Notes under the pieces: generated by a model
What the model was told of the DNA's origin: nothing
The model's database searches: none
The model's input: only the letters and a program-made list of their open reading frames with translations
Assembly (NCBI RefSeq): GCF_000972845.2
Contig: NC_040021.1
Span: 13,110,908 to 13,174,907, forward strand
Length of the DNA stretch: 64,000 nucleotides
Origin: Larimichthys crocea
Taxonomy: Eukaryota; Chordata; Actinopteri; Sciaenidae
Direction of reading: 5' to 3'
Position numbers and translations under genes: made by a program
Shown: positions 19,466-30,725 of the stretch, in pieces
Position numbering within the stretch: position 1 is the first letter of the stretch
How the letters are laid out: the number at the start of each line of letters is the position of its first letter

Positions 19466-20373
19466 ATGGAAGAACTCAACTCTACTTCTAATATCTCCTC
19501 TCCTGGACAACCACATCCTGTATCCTGGGACTCCAAACTAACCACTTCGGTGGTGTTGTCCCTCTGCTTCGCGCTGAGAGTTCCTAGAAACATCGCTGTG
19601 ATCATAATCAAACCAAACTGGCAGCACCTGTCAAACCTGAGCCAGATTTTGATGCTGAATTTGGCCATGTCAGACCTGCTCTGCCTGTCCACCCTGCCCC
19701 TGTGGAGTTACACCATTCTGTACACCTGGACCCTTGGCCTGGTGGCCTGTAAGCTTGTGACGTGTCTTGTGTACTGCAGCGTTTATGTTAGCCTGCTGAC
19801 TGTGACAGTGTCCAACGCTACATACAGGTGGTGTACCTGCAGGGGTGTTCATATCAGACGGAAAAGAGGAGGCTGTTGGTTCTGTGGCTGGTTGCAATGA
19901 TCCTGTCCATCCCTGTTTTAGTGACTCAACAGGTGTTGACAGATCAATACTGGACGCAATGTCAACCTTATTTCTCTTCCCTAGCCCAGCAGGTAGTTAT
20001 GCTTGTGACAGAGTCCCTGATGGGATTTATATCCTTTTCTGTTGTGGCGTCTGCGTACATCCAGCTCCACAGAAAAGTGCACCAGGCAGCTTTTTTCAAC
20101 AACCCACGGATGACCTGGCTGGTAACAAGCATCATCGTGACTTTTTTTGTCCTGCGGATGCCGTATCCTATCGTAGATATGCTTGGCGTTGCAGCTGTTA
20201 CAGTAAAAAATGAGGACCTGTTGAAGTTTTATGTGGACAGCTGGAATATCACTGGAGCACTGATATTTGTGAATAGCTGCCTGAATCCACTCCTTTATGA
20301 ATTTGCTTCGAGGAACAAGTGCACTCTGTGCCAAAAAAAGCATGTTGTGAATGCAGAAGCTCGCCTTTCCTAA
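19466..20373 (+). pseudogene. leukotriene-B4-receptor-like GPCR, frameshifted
   Basis: Seven hydrophobic segments of a class A receptor can be followed from MEELNSTSNISS (19466) to a stop at 20373, but they need a frame change at about 19811. Upstream frame: N-glycosylation sites, TM1, TM2 (LMLNLAMSDL), TM3. Downstream frame: QRYIQVVYLQ, TM4, TM5, TM6, TM7 with NPLLY. The net shift is -1 (a 1- or 4-base loss, or 2-base gain). Other conserved positions also look damaged: TM1 reads VPRN where GN is usual, and TM6 has VLRMPYP where W normally precedes the xP. The C-terminal tail is short. The start was chosen at 19466 because an acceptor-like tract precedes it, although an in-frame ATG also exists at 19280. 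Ligand class is inferred from overall similarity to fish BLT-like receptors. A sequencing error cannot be excluded for the frameshift alone. Confidence 0.7.
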
Positions 20374-21399
20374 TCATCTGATGTAGTATGATCGATGAAA
20401 AGCCACCAATTATCAGCAGAGAGTGAAGAACCACCAAGATGATTAGAAGTTATTTCTTAGGAAAAACATCTCTCCTGCGGATACAGTGTGAGGTTGTGGT
20501 TGTCTCATTTGTCAGAGAGAGCTGTGGAGGATTTGTGGTTTAATTATGAATTTAGAGGTTAAGCAACATCAGATACATGCTGATTATAATTGGTCCTCAC
20601 CCAGAGCTGTAAAAAAAAATAAATAAAAAAAATCTTTGAATGAATCGTTAAAATCAAAAAATGATTGTATTGAATTTACAGAGACTGATTTCTTGTTTCC
20701 TGTTCGCACATTTCAGTTCTGATGAACTATACTATAACTATATAACATACTGTACGTGTGTATGTGTGCAACAATGAATGTTTTACACTCATACATGCAT
20801 ATATAAACATTTTAGCTTTCATGGGAGAGATCCAGCAAGACTGAATAAATGTTTGTGTTGGAGTGCATCCAGTGAGAGGAAAGACAATTTTTTTCTTCAT
20901 TGTTTAGCACTAAACAGACATATAAATGAAATGTATAAATGAATTGTATAAAAAACATGAACAGAAAGTCAACTTAACTTCCAGTTTCTTCCTCCATTGT
21001 ATGGACTGCACGGCATGTCGTAGTACAGGTACAGCAATATGGCTAAGACAAACCATACGCGAATCAGCAGAAACAGTTTATTTTCTCAGAATTTTGAAAG
21101 GAAAAAAAAAAAGAAAATCAGCTCAAGCGAGTAATGAGAGCATCAATAGAAATGTAATGGAGTAAAAAGTACAATACTTTACTTACGTAAAGTACAGATA
21201 CTCAAAAACTGTACTTAAGTACAGTACTCAAGTAAATTTACTTTGTATTAAATTAAGCATTTCTTATAACTATTTGTGGTACATTTAGGTAAAAGTAGTA
21301 GCAATAATGCACTGTAAAAACAGTCAAACTAAACTAACCATAGTAAAGAGTTTAGTCAGCTCCATCCTTTGCTAGTTTGATAGTGCCTGACTAATCAAA

Positions 21400-21620
21400 A
21401 AAATGGGCAAAGATGTGGGGCGTTGGTGGAGCTGAGGCGGGCTGAATGAAGCCTGGTTACTTGTGACTGCAACCTCAGTCAATCAACTTTAAGCCTCACT
21501 ATAATTACATCATAACAGTTGAGTTGTATACAAATTCACACCCTCATACAGTTGTTGTAAACGTTGTACGTTGACGTTGGTATCAGGCTGTAAACCTGTT
21601 TATTTCCGCCGTTCACACAC
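21400..21620 (+). repeat. dispersed percomorph repeat, copy 2
   Basis: Shares GGAGCTGAGGCGGGCTGAAT, ACAGTTGT and CAGGCTGTAAACCTGTTTAT with the copy at 1930-2345. Confidence 0.6.
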
Positions 21621-22081
21621 ACTCCAAGAAAGTCATGGGGAGGCTCTTCAGAAATATCTTAACCCCTCATCGTTTTTGAAATTCTGTAAATATTAGCTAC
21701 CTATGTACATACTCCTCAAGTTAAGTTGGTAATTGTTTTCTTAAGGTACAGTCTGCCAGCACAGTTGCAGTGTGTTTGCAAAGATAACTTCTAGAGAACT
21801 TCTCTGTTATTGTTAAGGGTTTCACTCCGTTTTCGTTATGAGCCTCTGTGGCTTTACTTTGTAACTCTACAAATAATTCTGTAATAACAATAAAAACACT
21901 GTATTGTTTTTGCACTGATGTGTCCTCATGATAGATAGCTACATCCATCACTGCGTCTTCTTTTCTCATTTTCTTTACACTCTCTCCAGCCTTCACCTTT
22001 TGTACTTTCTTTAATTTCCGCCAGGACTTGAACTGACGCTTCGATATGTTTGGCGAACCAAGAGGTTCCGGGGGGTCTTCC

Positions 22082-22083
<2 letters not shown>

Positions 22084-22113
<30 letters not shown>
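22084..22113 (+). repeat. (TG)n microsatellite
   Basis: A pure dinucleotide run of about 30 bp. Confidence 0.95.
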
Positions 22114-22114
<1 letters not shown>

Positions 22115-22929
22115 CTGATGCAGTACTTTTTCCTGGAGTAACTACGACTTCTGGTCATGCCCTGGAAGGCTGAGAAAGCGCCATAATTTATGTTCTCTCT
22201 TCAGGCTGTGTGGACAGCAGTCTGGGTCAACCCATCTTGTGCTGAACTCTGTCTAGACACTACAGTTAATAAAAAAGTCCGACTAAAGGGTAAGGGCTGC
22301 TGTGGGAGAGAACCTTGTATATGTGCTGTTTGTGACTCAGTATTTCCCCCAGCTGCTCCTTTGGACCCAGGATGGGTTTTCTCTGGCTAGTTCTCAACGA
22401 AGCAAGCATCCCTTTCCCATGCTAGATGACTTATCCTCTAAATTCAGCATATGTACTGCTGCCAAGATGCTTGCTTGCAATTTTCATGATGTGTAACACA
22501 CGCTTTTGGTCATCAGAAGGGGGTTTCTTGACCTTTGTCAGGCAAAGGAAGAAAGCGCCTGAGACAAAGTCCTTTCTAAGTGTATATCCATGCATGAAAG
22601 GCTTGTATGGTGGCTTGTTTTTCTGTGTGTGAAAGCATGAACACAAATTTAAATCAACCTCTAGGCAAATTATGTTTTATTTGTCTCTGTTAACACATGC
22701 AGCCTGGTGAGAAGAAGCAGTGTTTCTTTATGCAAAGCATAAATGATGATATAAATATGATGCCTATAAATCACATCCAGTGCTTTGAGCAAATTGTAAG
22801 AAGATTTTAGTCACATAGTTTACACCATGATAAATTTCAACCCACTGCTTAAAATCCATCCAATCAGGGAGTATTTACAATAACATTAGGCTTGTATCTG
22901 TTTTTGCTCAACAGGCTGATGTTAAATTA

Positions 22930-23690
22930 ATAGCTCTAGATTTTGGGAAAACACCCATATTTGCTGTCTTGCCAAAAGTTGGATGAGAAGATCGATATCA
23001 CTCTTGTGTCAGTGAGGTCAATGTGAAGCTTTAGATAGAAAGTTAGCTTAACGAATGCTGTTTTAATTTATATACTTCCATTGTCACACATTGTACACTG
23101 TGTACCCTGTGTACTTCTAGTTGTGATGTGTTCATTTCAGCAGGGTAGTGTTGTCTCAATTCGAGTTTTACCGGAGTTGTCATCTCCGGTAAAACTCGCA
23201 ATATTTTACATTTTCATTTCTTCTTTGCGAAATTGAAACCGGAATTGCAGGCAGATCATTAGCACCAACATTTGACTCCCAAAATATAAACCTTTAACAT
23301 ATATCCAACTTCAGTAGTTTCCTTGGCTGCTATTTTGCTGGTGGTTCCTCCCCTTCCGCTACATAGCCAAAATGGTGACCATTAAGGGCGAGAAGTGTCA
23401 CATGCAACTTTATGAGAGTTATGAGCGCTATCCAGGTACTCTATTTTTGCCATAACTAACAGTGTGAACACTTATGTACTCAAAATAGCGAGTTTAAGCG
23501 TGGAAGTATGCAAACTGAAATGTAGCCAGGCTAGCCGTTTCCCTCCCTTTCCAGTCTTTATGCTAAGGAGACATCCTTGCAGAATAGTTTCATATTTACC
23601 ATGCGTGCATGTGGTATTAATCATATCGTCTAACTCGGTAAGCGACTGAATAAAAGCATTTCTCAAAATGTCGAACAACTCTGGAGTTAT
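22930..23690. mobile_element. fold-back (long inverted repeat) element of the copy-A repeat family
   Basis: The left arm (22,930-23,055) reads ATTTTGGGAAAACACC...TGGATGAGAAGATCGAT. The right arm (about 23,515-23,690), reversed, reads ATTTTGAGAAATGC...TAGACGATATGAT. The arms are diverged but collinear for over 100 bp. The centre carries a short perfect hairpin at 23162-23198. No transposase is present. Confidence 0.6.
23162..23198. other. perfect 15-bp inverted repeat with 7-base loop
   Basis: CGAGTTTTACCGGAG is followed by TTGTCAT and its exact reverse complement CTCCGGTAAAACTCG. In RNA it would form a stable stem-loop. It lies inside the fold-back element. Confidence 0.9.
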
Positions 23691-26600
23691 GTGTCTTTGG
23701 AAAATAACTGGTTCTGATCTTTATTAAAGGCCTCAGTCGTCTTATCTTAGATAATTAAATAACTGAGAATGTGAGAAGCCAGTTGTGAGAAAGGACTTGA
23801 CACTGTGACGTAATGTGTATTGTTAAAGTAAGTTGGGTCAGGTCTGTGGAGGACTAATGATAACAGATATTGCCCTGGGATGGTAGATGACTCATCGTTG
23901 CCTCTTCATTCCTCTCTTCTCACGCAGCTAGGATTTGCTGTCCTTTTCCCCTCTACTCATCCTTCACTTGCTAATCTATCCTGTCCCGTCCTGCCCTTTC
24001 TTTCACTCTACTTTCTTTCTATATTGGGTATTAAAAGATGTCAAGTGTGTCTTTCCTTTCTCTCTGACTTTCCGTACTCCTCCAGGTTTCTTCCAGCTGG
24101 CAGATTTCACAAAGAAGCCAGGTGCAGAGAGAAATATATGAGTGAGAAGAAAGCAGGGAAGAGATGAGAAGCTGGTTTATCTTGGCTCTCCACACCTCCC
24201 TGGGTCTTGTAATGGAGCTTTACTGGTTCCTGTCCAACCATAATTTTTAGTTTTAGTTGGATTCTGCAGCTAAGTGGAAAGTTTCCCCCTCATCACCAGC
24301 CTAATTAGAATATTCGGTCTCAGTGTGACCTGCTGAGTCAGGGTTGTGATATTTTTGATAACGTGGCTTTGGGATGCTCTGATATCTCCAGCTGCAAGTA
24401 TAAATCAACAAAACTATGTATATACAGCGACTTGCTGTAAATCAGCCATGTTTATTCTACAGTCATAACACCTCTAAGTTTGTTTGGGGATAAGAAGTGT
24501 TTGAGATGAAACTATTTGAAAAAAGTCTTGGGATGTGTATGAGTGTTTGATTAATTCTTCGTGTGCATACATGTTGTTGGGTGAGTTTCATACAGACAGG
24601 AAATTCCAAACAATTAGCTTAAGAATCATAGAGACTGCCGTATTAGAGGTATAATATTGGTTGAAACAGAATTACATCATTATTACATATCTATGTTCTG
24701 TTATTATAACAAGATTTTTTTTTACTGTTTTGTCTTGTCTTATTTTCTTGATTAATTGATCGATTGTTTTGGTGACACCTTTGGAGTGTCTGTTTTGTCC
24801 AACCAATAGCCCCAACCTCAAAATGATCAATAATAAGAATAAAATAAATAAACAATTAACTAAAACTTAAAAACTTAAGACTTAACTTAAAAAGTAAAAA
24901 TTACCATTTTGTGAAGCTGGAAAATGATTTAAACCATCCTCAAAATACATGATGGATAAATTAAGTCAAGTTAATTCATTTTAAATAAAACATATTTTAG
25001 AAGCTTTAGAAGCTTTGTATGTTTTGTATGCATAAATATTCATTTGTAAAGTAACTAGTAACTAAAACTGTCAAATAAACTCAAATAATTGTAATGTGCA
25101 GAGTGATAAAGTGCAATATTTCCATGTGAAATGTGGAGGAGTAGAAGTAGAAAGTGGCATGAAAGGAAAAGACTCACTCAAGCTTCTCAAATTTGTACTT
25201 AGTACTTCAGTAAATATACTTAGTTACATTCTTCCACAGGACATAATGTGCGCATGTGTTGAAGCACTCATCGGTGCAGCAGACGTGGCCTCATGCAGGT
25301 GCCAATGAATGTGACTGGAGGAATGGTGACAGGAAATAGATGCACGATGACGCCACACTGCAAACATGAATTTGGAAATAAATACAAAAACAAATTGGAT
25401 CTACAAATTTAAAACAAAGAATGCACACGTAAATCCAGAGACGTCTATTGCAGCTGTGAATTCACATTTTCAAAGCATAGACTTCAGGCATGATAAATAT
25501 CTGCTTTTGTTGGTTTTATGAAAGAGATGAAGCTAGGTGCTACCCAGTAACTCAAATACAGTCTTTGATGAGCAATCAAGTTGACTGAAGGTGTAACACT
25601 CAAGCATGAATTAACTGAGTAACCATGATTCATTTTATTTTTACAGGCTGACTGGCTGATATAAAGAAAGCCCAAAAAGTCCTGGAAGAAAAGTGAACAT
25701 GCATTATCCTGAAATGATCCAGACAACTTGAACAGTGGAATGTAACAAAGCGAAAGTTTCCAGAAACTTTTATTTTCATGTGAATCAGATGTGAGGTTTC
25801 TGAAACATCGGTTCAGGGACATTCAGCTCGAGCTCAAAGATAACTTACAACAGGAAGTTGCTCACAGCTGCTTATAGATGCCTTCGTCTTTAAAGAGGGA
25901 GCTGAGCAAATCACTCACAGCTTTGAAATGACCTGAGAAACATGGATGTTATGCACAATTTGAGCTCACTGTGTTTTCTGGCCCACTGCACCCTCAGTGG
26001 AAGATTTATATTGCAAAGAAAAGGCTGTTGTGTGGACATAGGTGCATACTTTCTTTGCTAGTGTAGTATCCAGCTAACAGAACACACTTTAGTGCTGTGG
26101 ACTGAACTATGGAAATGGAAATAGGCACTGTAAACTCTCTTAACAAACGGTTAAACAAGTTAGTGTACAAGTCTGAACAATGACTAATGCCACTAACAGA
26201 TTTAAAAAAAATGTCTGGTAATCTAATTATATGGTAATTAAAAAGCAATATTCATGGGATTGGTTTCCAACAACAGAAAAGTTATGTGTTTTAATTATTT
26301 AAATGTTTTACTCATTGACCACTAGATACGCCAAGTATTCCATGAGTCGATGCCCGCTATTTCAACTGGTTATTTAGACGTCAAGATGATGAGTGATGTG
26401 CTGCATTTTAATTATACCAATCTTCAGAGGTGGTAGGGGGTTTTAATGTTGTATGTATGACAAATCCACAGGAAATTCAAATTATTTTCAATAACTATGG
26501 TTAGACAAAATCGGATTTACTGACAACACTAACATTAATTAAGTCATTCACTCAATTTTTTTGCTCCATTTTTGGTGTCCACCAACCTGAGTTTGTCAGA

Positions 26601-27879
26601 ATGTCTGGCTTTTCATCTCCTAAATGTTCACTGGCTTCGCAGTCGCTAACTTTGTCTCCATTTTGGTGATGGATTTACTGCTGCTGTGAAATAAATTGGT
26701 AATAACCAACCAAAAAAATCAGTTATAAGATGTTAAAACAGGGAGAGGAAACACAGAGTTCAGACGACATTCTCTGTGAATTTGTCACTACATGAGACAT
26801 CTTTTTCATAAAAGTAGTCATATGATCTTTGAATATAAAAATATTAATTAGTAGCTTCGAGAAGGACCAGATATATGCTAGATGGATATCCTGTTGAAAA
26901 TCTATCTAGCTAATTAATTTTACTGCAATCGTGTCTAATTATTTAAAAGTTTGGTCACTCAAGGATGTAGCTTTGATTCAATCTTTTTTTTTTCTTCTCT
27001 AGGACGTCACTTCAGATAGATTTTTATCAGCAGTATGGGATCCACTAAAACTCACTGTTCATCAAAACATGATGTCATTTCATTCAGAAAACATCTGTGC
27101 ATCACTTATTGTTCTCAAGGCTTTGTGCCACAATAAGTGAAGTTCTGATAAACAAGCTGACGTGTGTGCTGACTGTCATGTTATCACTCCAACAGGAGGA
27201 GGTTGTTCTATTATTCTAAATCAAAACAGATGTGTGAGTCTGTTTGTGGGACTTGGACGTCCATACAGCTGTTGGTATGTTTGCTGGTGTGTGTGCATTT
27301 CTATCTGTCTTTGTGTATATTTTCCTCTGCTCAAGCACAAGTGTGTGTGGTCCATAGTTTCTGTTTATAGTCTCTCTGCCATGATAAGGGTCACTTGTTT
27401 GTGCTGTTGTTGCATTTACTCCCCTCTATCACTCATTACAAAGTCTGTTTACCAGCTGGCCACATCTGAAGACTGGACATTGATGCGGGACAAGACAGGC
27501 CAGCGTTCACCCAGAAAAAGGCAGGTTTTAGGCCTCGCGTCAGCAAGAAAATGTCCATGAACGATCGACAAGCCACTGTATTCCTACCCGGGTTAGAGGA
27601 GGTTTACAGAGGCATGACACAAAAGAGTGTCTTCTAACTGACAAATTACAAGGTAAAACTCTTCAGCATTTCACAAGAAAGAAGCTGAATGTTATGTAGC
27701 AGATGGCTGACAACAGAAAACCCCAAAATGTTTATGTGTTTTAGATGATTAGACGGATTGCAAAGTTGTACTGAACAATATACAGTAACCACAGCTACAC
27801 TCTCCATGTTTCCTGTCAAATTAAATATCAATAAAAGCAACAAAACTAAAAACAAACCCGATATCACGTTCAAGACGGT
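23691..27879. other. intergenic, little recognisable
   Basis: AT-rich sequence. The only piece I recognise is a fragment of the AGTAGAAAGT...CTTAGTTACATTCTTCCAC hAT MITE at about 25,130-25,245. ORFs are short and lack domain character or splice logic. Confidence 0.5.
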
Positions 27880-28130
27880 GGGGTTGGCATGTTTTCCCCG
27901 TGTCTGTGTGGATTCTCTTTAGGTACTCTGGCTTCCTCTCACAGTCCAAAGACATGCATTTAGCAGGATAATTTGTGACTCAAAATTACCTGTATGTGTG
28001 AATGGTTGCTTGCTTCTATGAGCGCTGTGATGACCTGGCGACTTGTCCGCCTCTCTCCTGAAGTTTGGGATCAGCTACAGCCCCCCCCAGACCCTGATGA
28101 GGATAAACAAGTACATAAAATGGATGGATG
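27880..28130 (+). mobile_element. non-LTR retrotransposon 3' tail (plus orientation)
   Basis: Contains CACAGTCCAAAGACATGC, TGTGAATGGTTG, CCTGGCGACTTGTCC and a terminal ATGGATGGATG. I recognise this text as the widespread fish 3' tail of an RTE-like (Expander/Rex3-type) LINE; the clade is uncertain. It is 5'-truncated, as expected for LINE insertions. Confidence 0.65.
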
Positions 28131-28314
28131 ATCATATTCTGATCATATTCTTGTCATTGGCTGTACACTTCTCTCTATGAAGTAAACAAACAAGGAAACA
28201 GCAAGCATCCACTGTGCTGCATCTTCTTCCATTCTATCCAGCTCCAGGGGCAGGCTGAAAAATAACACATTTTCAGTCTTAATTCAGCATATAAAGATAC
28301 TTTAGACGATCTGT

Positions 28315-28675
28315 GTGTTTCCAGCTTTGCAGCATCACTTTGGGAAGGCCCATTTCCTGCTTCAACAACACGCCAGTGCACAAAGCCAGGTCTATTCAGA
28401 AACCGTTTTTTCCCACTTCGGTGTAGAAAAACTTTACTGGAATGCTAAGAACCCTGATCTAAACCCCGTCCAACACCTTTGGGCCTTATCACCCAGCATC
28501 TGCGTCCGACCTCAGCAAGGCTTTTGAGGCTGAACTGGAGCTCAAATCTGGTGTAAAGCTGTCTCAGAAAACTGGAGGCTCATAAACTGCTCATAGTTTT
28601 GTGATGATTCATTAAATAATCATATGTGGGTATTATATTCAGGTGTCCACATACTTTTGGACATGTAGTGTATAC
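28315..28675 (+). mobile_element. Tc1/mariner-like transposon remnant (3' part)
   Basis: One frame reads NPDLNPVQHLW, matching the Tc1 DLNPIEHLW block, with Gln in place of the catalytic Glu. The AACACGCCAGTGCACAAAGC segment, which would carry the second catalytic Asp, is in another frame and encodes Asn there. The right end GTGTCCACATACTTTTGG is a known fish Tc1-like terminus. The 5' half and left inverted repeat are missing. Confidence 0.7.
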
Positions 28676-30474
28676 CCATCTTGTGCGTGTTTGCTAAAAG
28701 GTGAAAAAGTTGACTGAGCCCTCATCACTGTAATAAATGTGGACTGCAGTCACGGGCAATTTACTCACTCTTTGCCCTGTTAAAATGGGAAGTTAATTGA
28801 ATCCGTATTTGTCTGTATCTAAAAATCATCAGCTGGGGAGTCATAGTCTTGGTATAATTACAACATCTAACATCTTGGAAAATAAATTCAGTGCTTTATA
28901 TTAATAGCACATGTGCTAAAGTTATGCCATGAGTTGAATTTTGAGAAGAAAAAAACAAAAAACGGTGCTTTCCTTTAGAAGCTAAGCTCGGATGAAAATT
29001 ACTTTTGATTCTCTTTTTGGACACGAGCTACAGGTCAATATTGTTCTTGGAGGTCTACTGTGCAGAACAGAGACTTCTGAGGAACTACATTTTTGTCTCA
29101 GGGTGCGGTGCTAAATAACGAGTGTTATAGCACGATTATGAGGATTTAGTACATTGAAAAGTGACTCTACCCCATCTACTCAATGCAGAGTTTGCATAAG
29201 TGTAATTCAAGGGCAATTTTGCTGCACGGTAATTTCAGCTCAGACACGACGCCCTCTAGCTGGCAAAGCACTCAGATTGTGATTTAGCAGAAGATACACA
29301 CGCACATTCATATTTACAGAGCACACTCCTTCTGTCTCAAATCCAACAAGAAAAATGTGATAAACACAGAGCTGACGGTGGATGACAAGTTCAGACAACT
29401 TCTGGGGAAATTTTGCAGATCAGATTGAATTTAAATGTTAAAACCAGTGCCACACGTTTCCATTAACAATGCCTGCTTTTAAACTAGGTTGGCACGTCTT
29501 GTGGTAACTATGAGTGTGTTTACACAGCATACAGCCTGTGCATGTTGAATCAATGGCTGGCAACTACAATCTGCATGGTCAAACTTTTTAAAAAAAATAA
29601 TAAAAAAGAATGTGCATGCAGTCTACCTGGCATGAAATATGAAATATTTATGTAATCAGATTTAGTCTGTATTCACTTTCTTTTGGCAGTTATTTTGATC
29701 AGTGACATCCTTCCAGATTCTTTAAGTAGAGGGCTTCTTTGTTTTGGGAAATTTCATGTAGCGGGAGAGTTTGGCAGGATGAAGACTTCTGAATACATAA
29801 TGACACATGGTTAAATCTCACCTCTCTACTGTATGTTTTTATCGTCTCTGTCTGGACCTATCTGTGTGGAAATGATAGTTAGGTTATAGATTTGTTGCCA
29901 AGTTGCACAAAACACAAACAAGTGAATTTACAGTTGCGATTTTTAAATTTCTCTGTCCCTGTATGACCTTTGTATTATATTTTCTTCCCTCATTGTCTCA
30001 ATCAGTTTATTATTAATATTATTATTATTATTATTCATGTGTGTGAAACTCTTGTAGGCTGGAGGTACCAACATGATGCTGCAGATATTCGACACAGTTC
30101 TGTTGAACACTGACGGAAATCATCCAGGTCACGTACAGATGTAGACACCTAAAACTTCTCTAATTAATGTAGTTCCTTTCTTGAAAATGGATCCTTTTAC
30201 ATGCGTAGGCAAGTTGAGTTGCAGTGCCAGCAGCTCAAACAATGGGCAGACCACATGTTTAGATCCTTTTTAAATATTGAAGTCCTCGCTTGGATAGAAA
30301 ATGAAACTTTACAACCTTTTTTTAAGTGAGTTTACAATCATTTTTAGCTACTTTCTTTACAATCTAAGTCATTTTATTTAGTTTAAAATACAACCAAAAC
30401 AACACAAAAACTTCCATTAGCCAAAACTAAGAAATCTAAAAATATCTTTTTGCATAAACATTTACTGTAACCAG

Positions 30475-30725
30475 AGGCATGGGGGGCTGGATTTGATCCC
30501 AGCTGGGAATGGGTAAGAGCGGGAACACCCTGGACAATTTACCAGTTCATCACAGGACTGATGCATAGAGACAAACAACCATTCACACTCTCAGGGAGTC
30601 ACCAGTTAACCTGCATGTCTTTGGACTGTGGGAAGAAGGCGTAGGAGTACCCGGAGAGAACCCACTCAGACACAGGGGAGAACATGCGAACTCCAGTTGG
30701 TGTTCGGACCAGGAACCTTCTTAAA
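30475..30725 (-). mobile_element. non-LTR retrotransposon 3' tail (minus orientation)
   Basis: The reverse complement of the 27.88-kb family: GCATGTCTTTGGACTGTGGG, AGTACCCGGAGAGAACCC and ATGCGAACTCC are visible. Together with the plus copy it forms a diverged inverted pair about 2.35 kb apart around the Tc1 remnant. Confidence 0.65.

Larger units (their letters stand above)
20374..22929. other. intergenic, repeats only
   Basis: No supported gene. AATAAA at 20844-20849 could serve the GPCR remnant. At 21,150-21,290 is a fragment of the AAGTACTTTAC-type hAT MITE. At about 21,400-21,620 is copy 2 of the CAGGCTGTAAAC repeat, and at 22,084-22,113 a (TG)n run. Confidence 0.6.
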
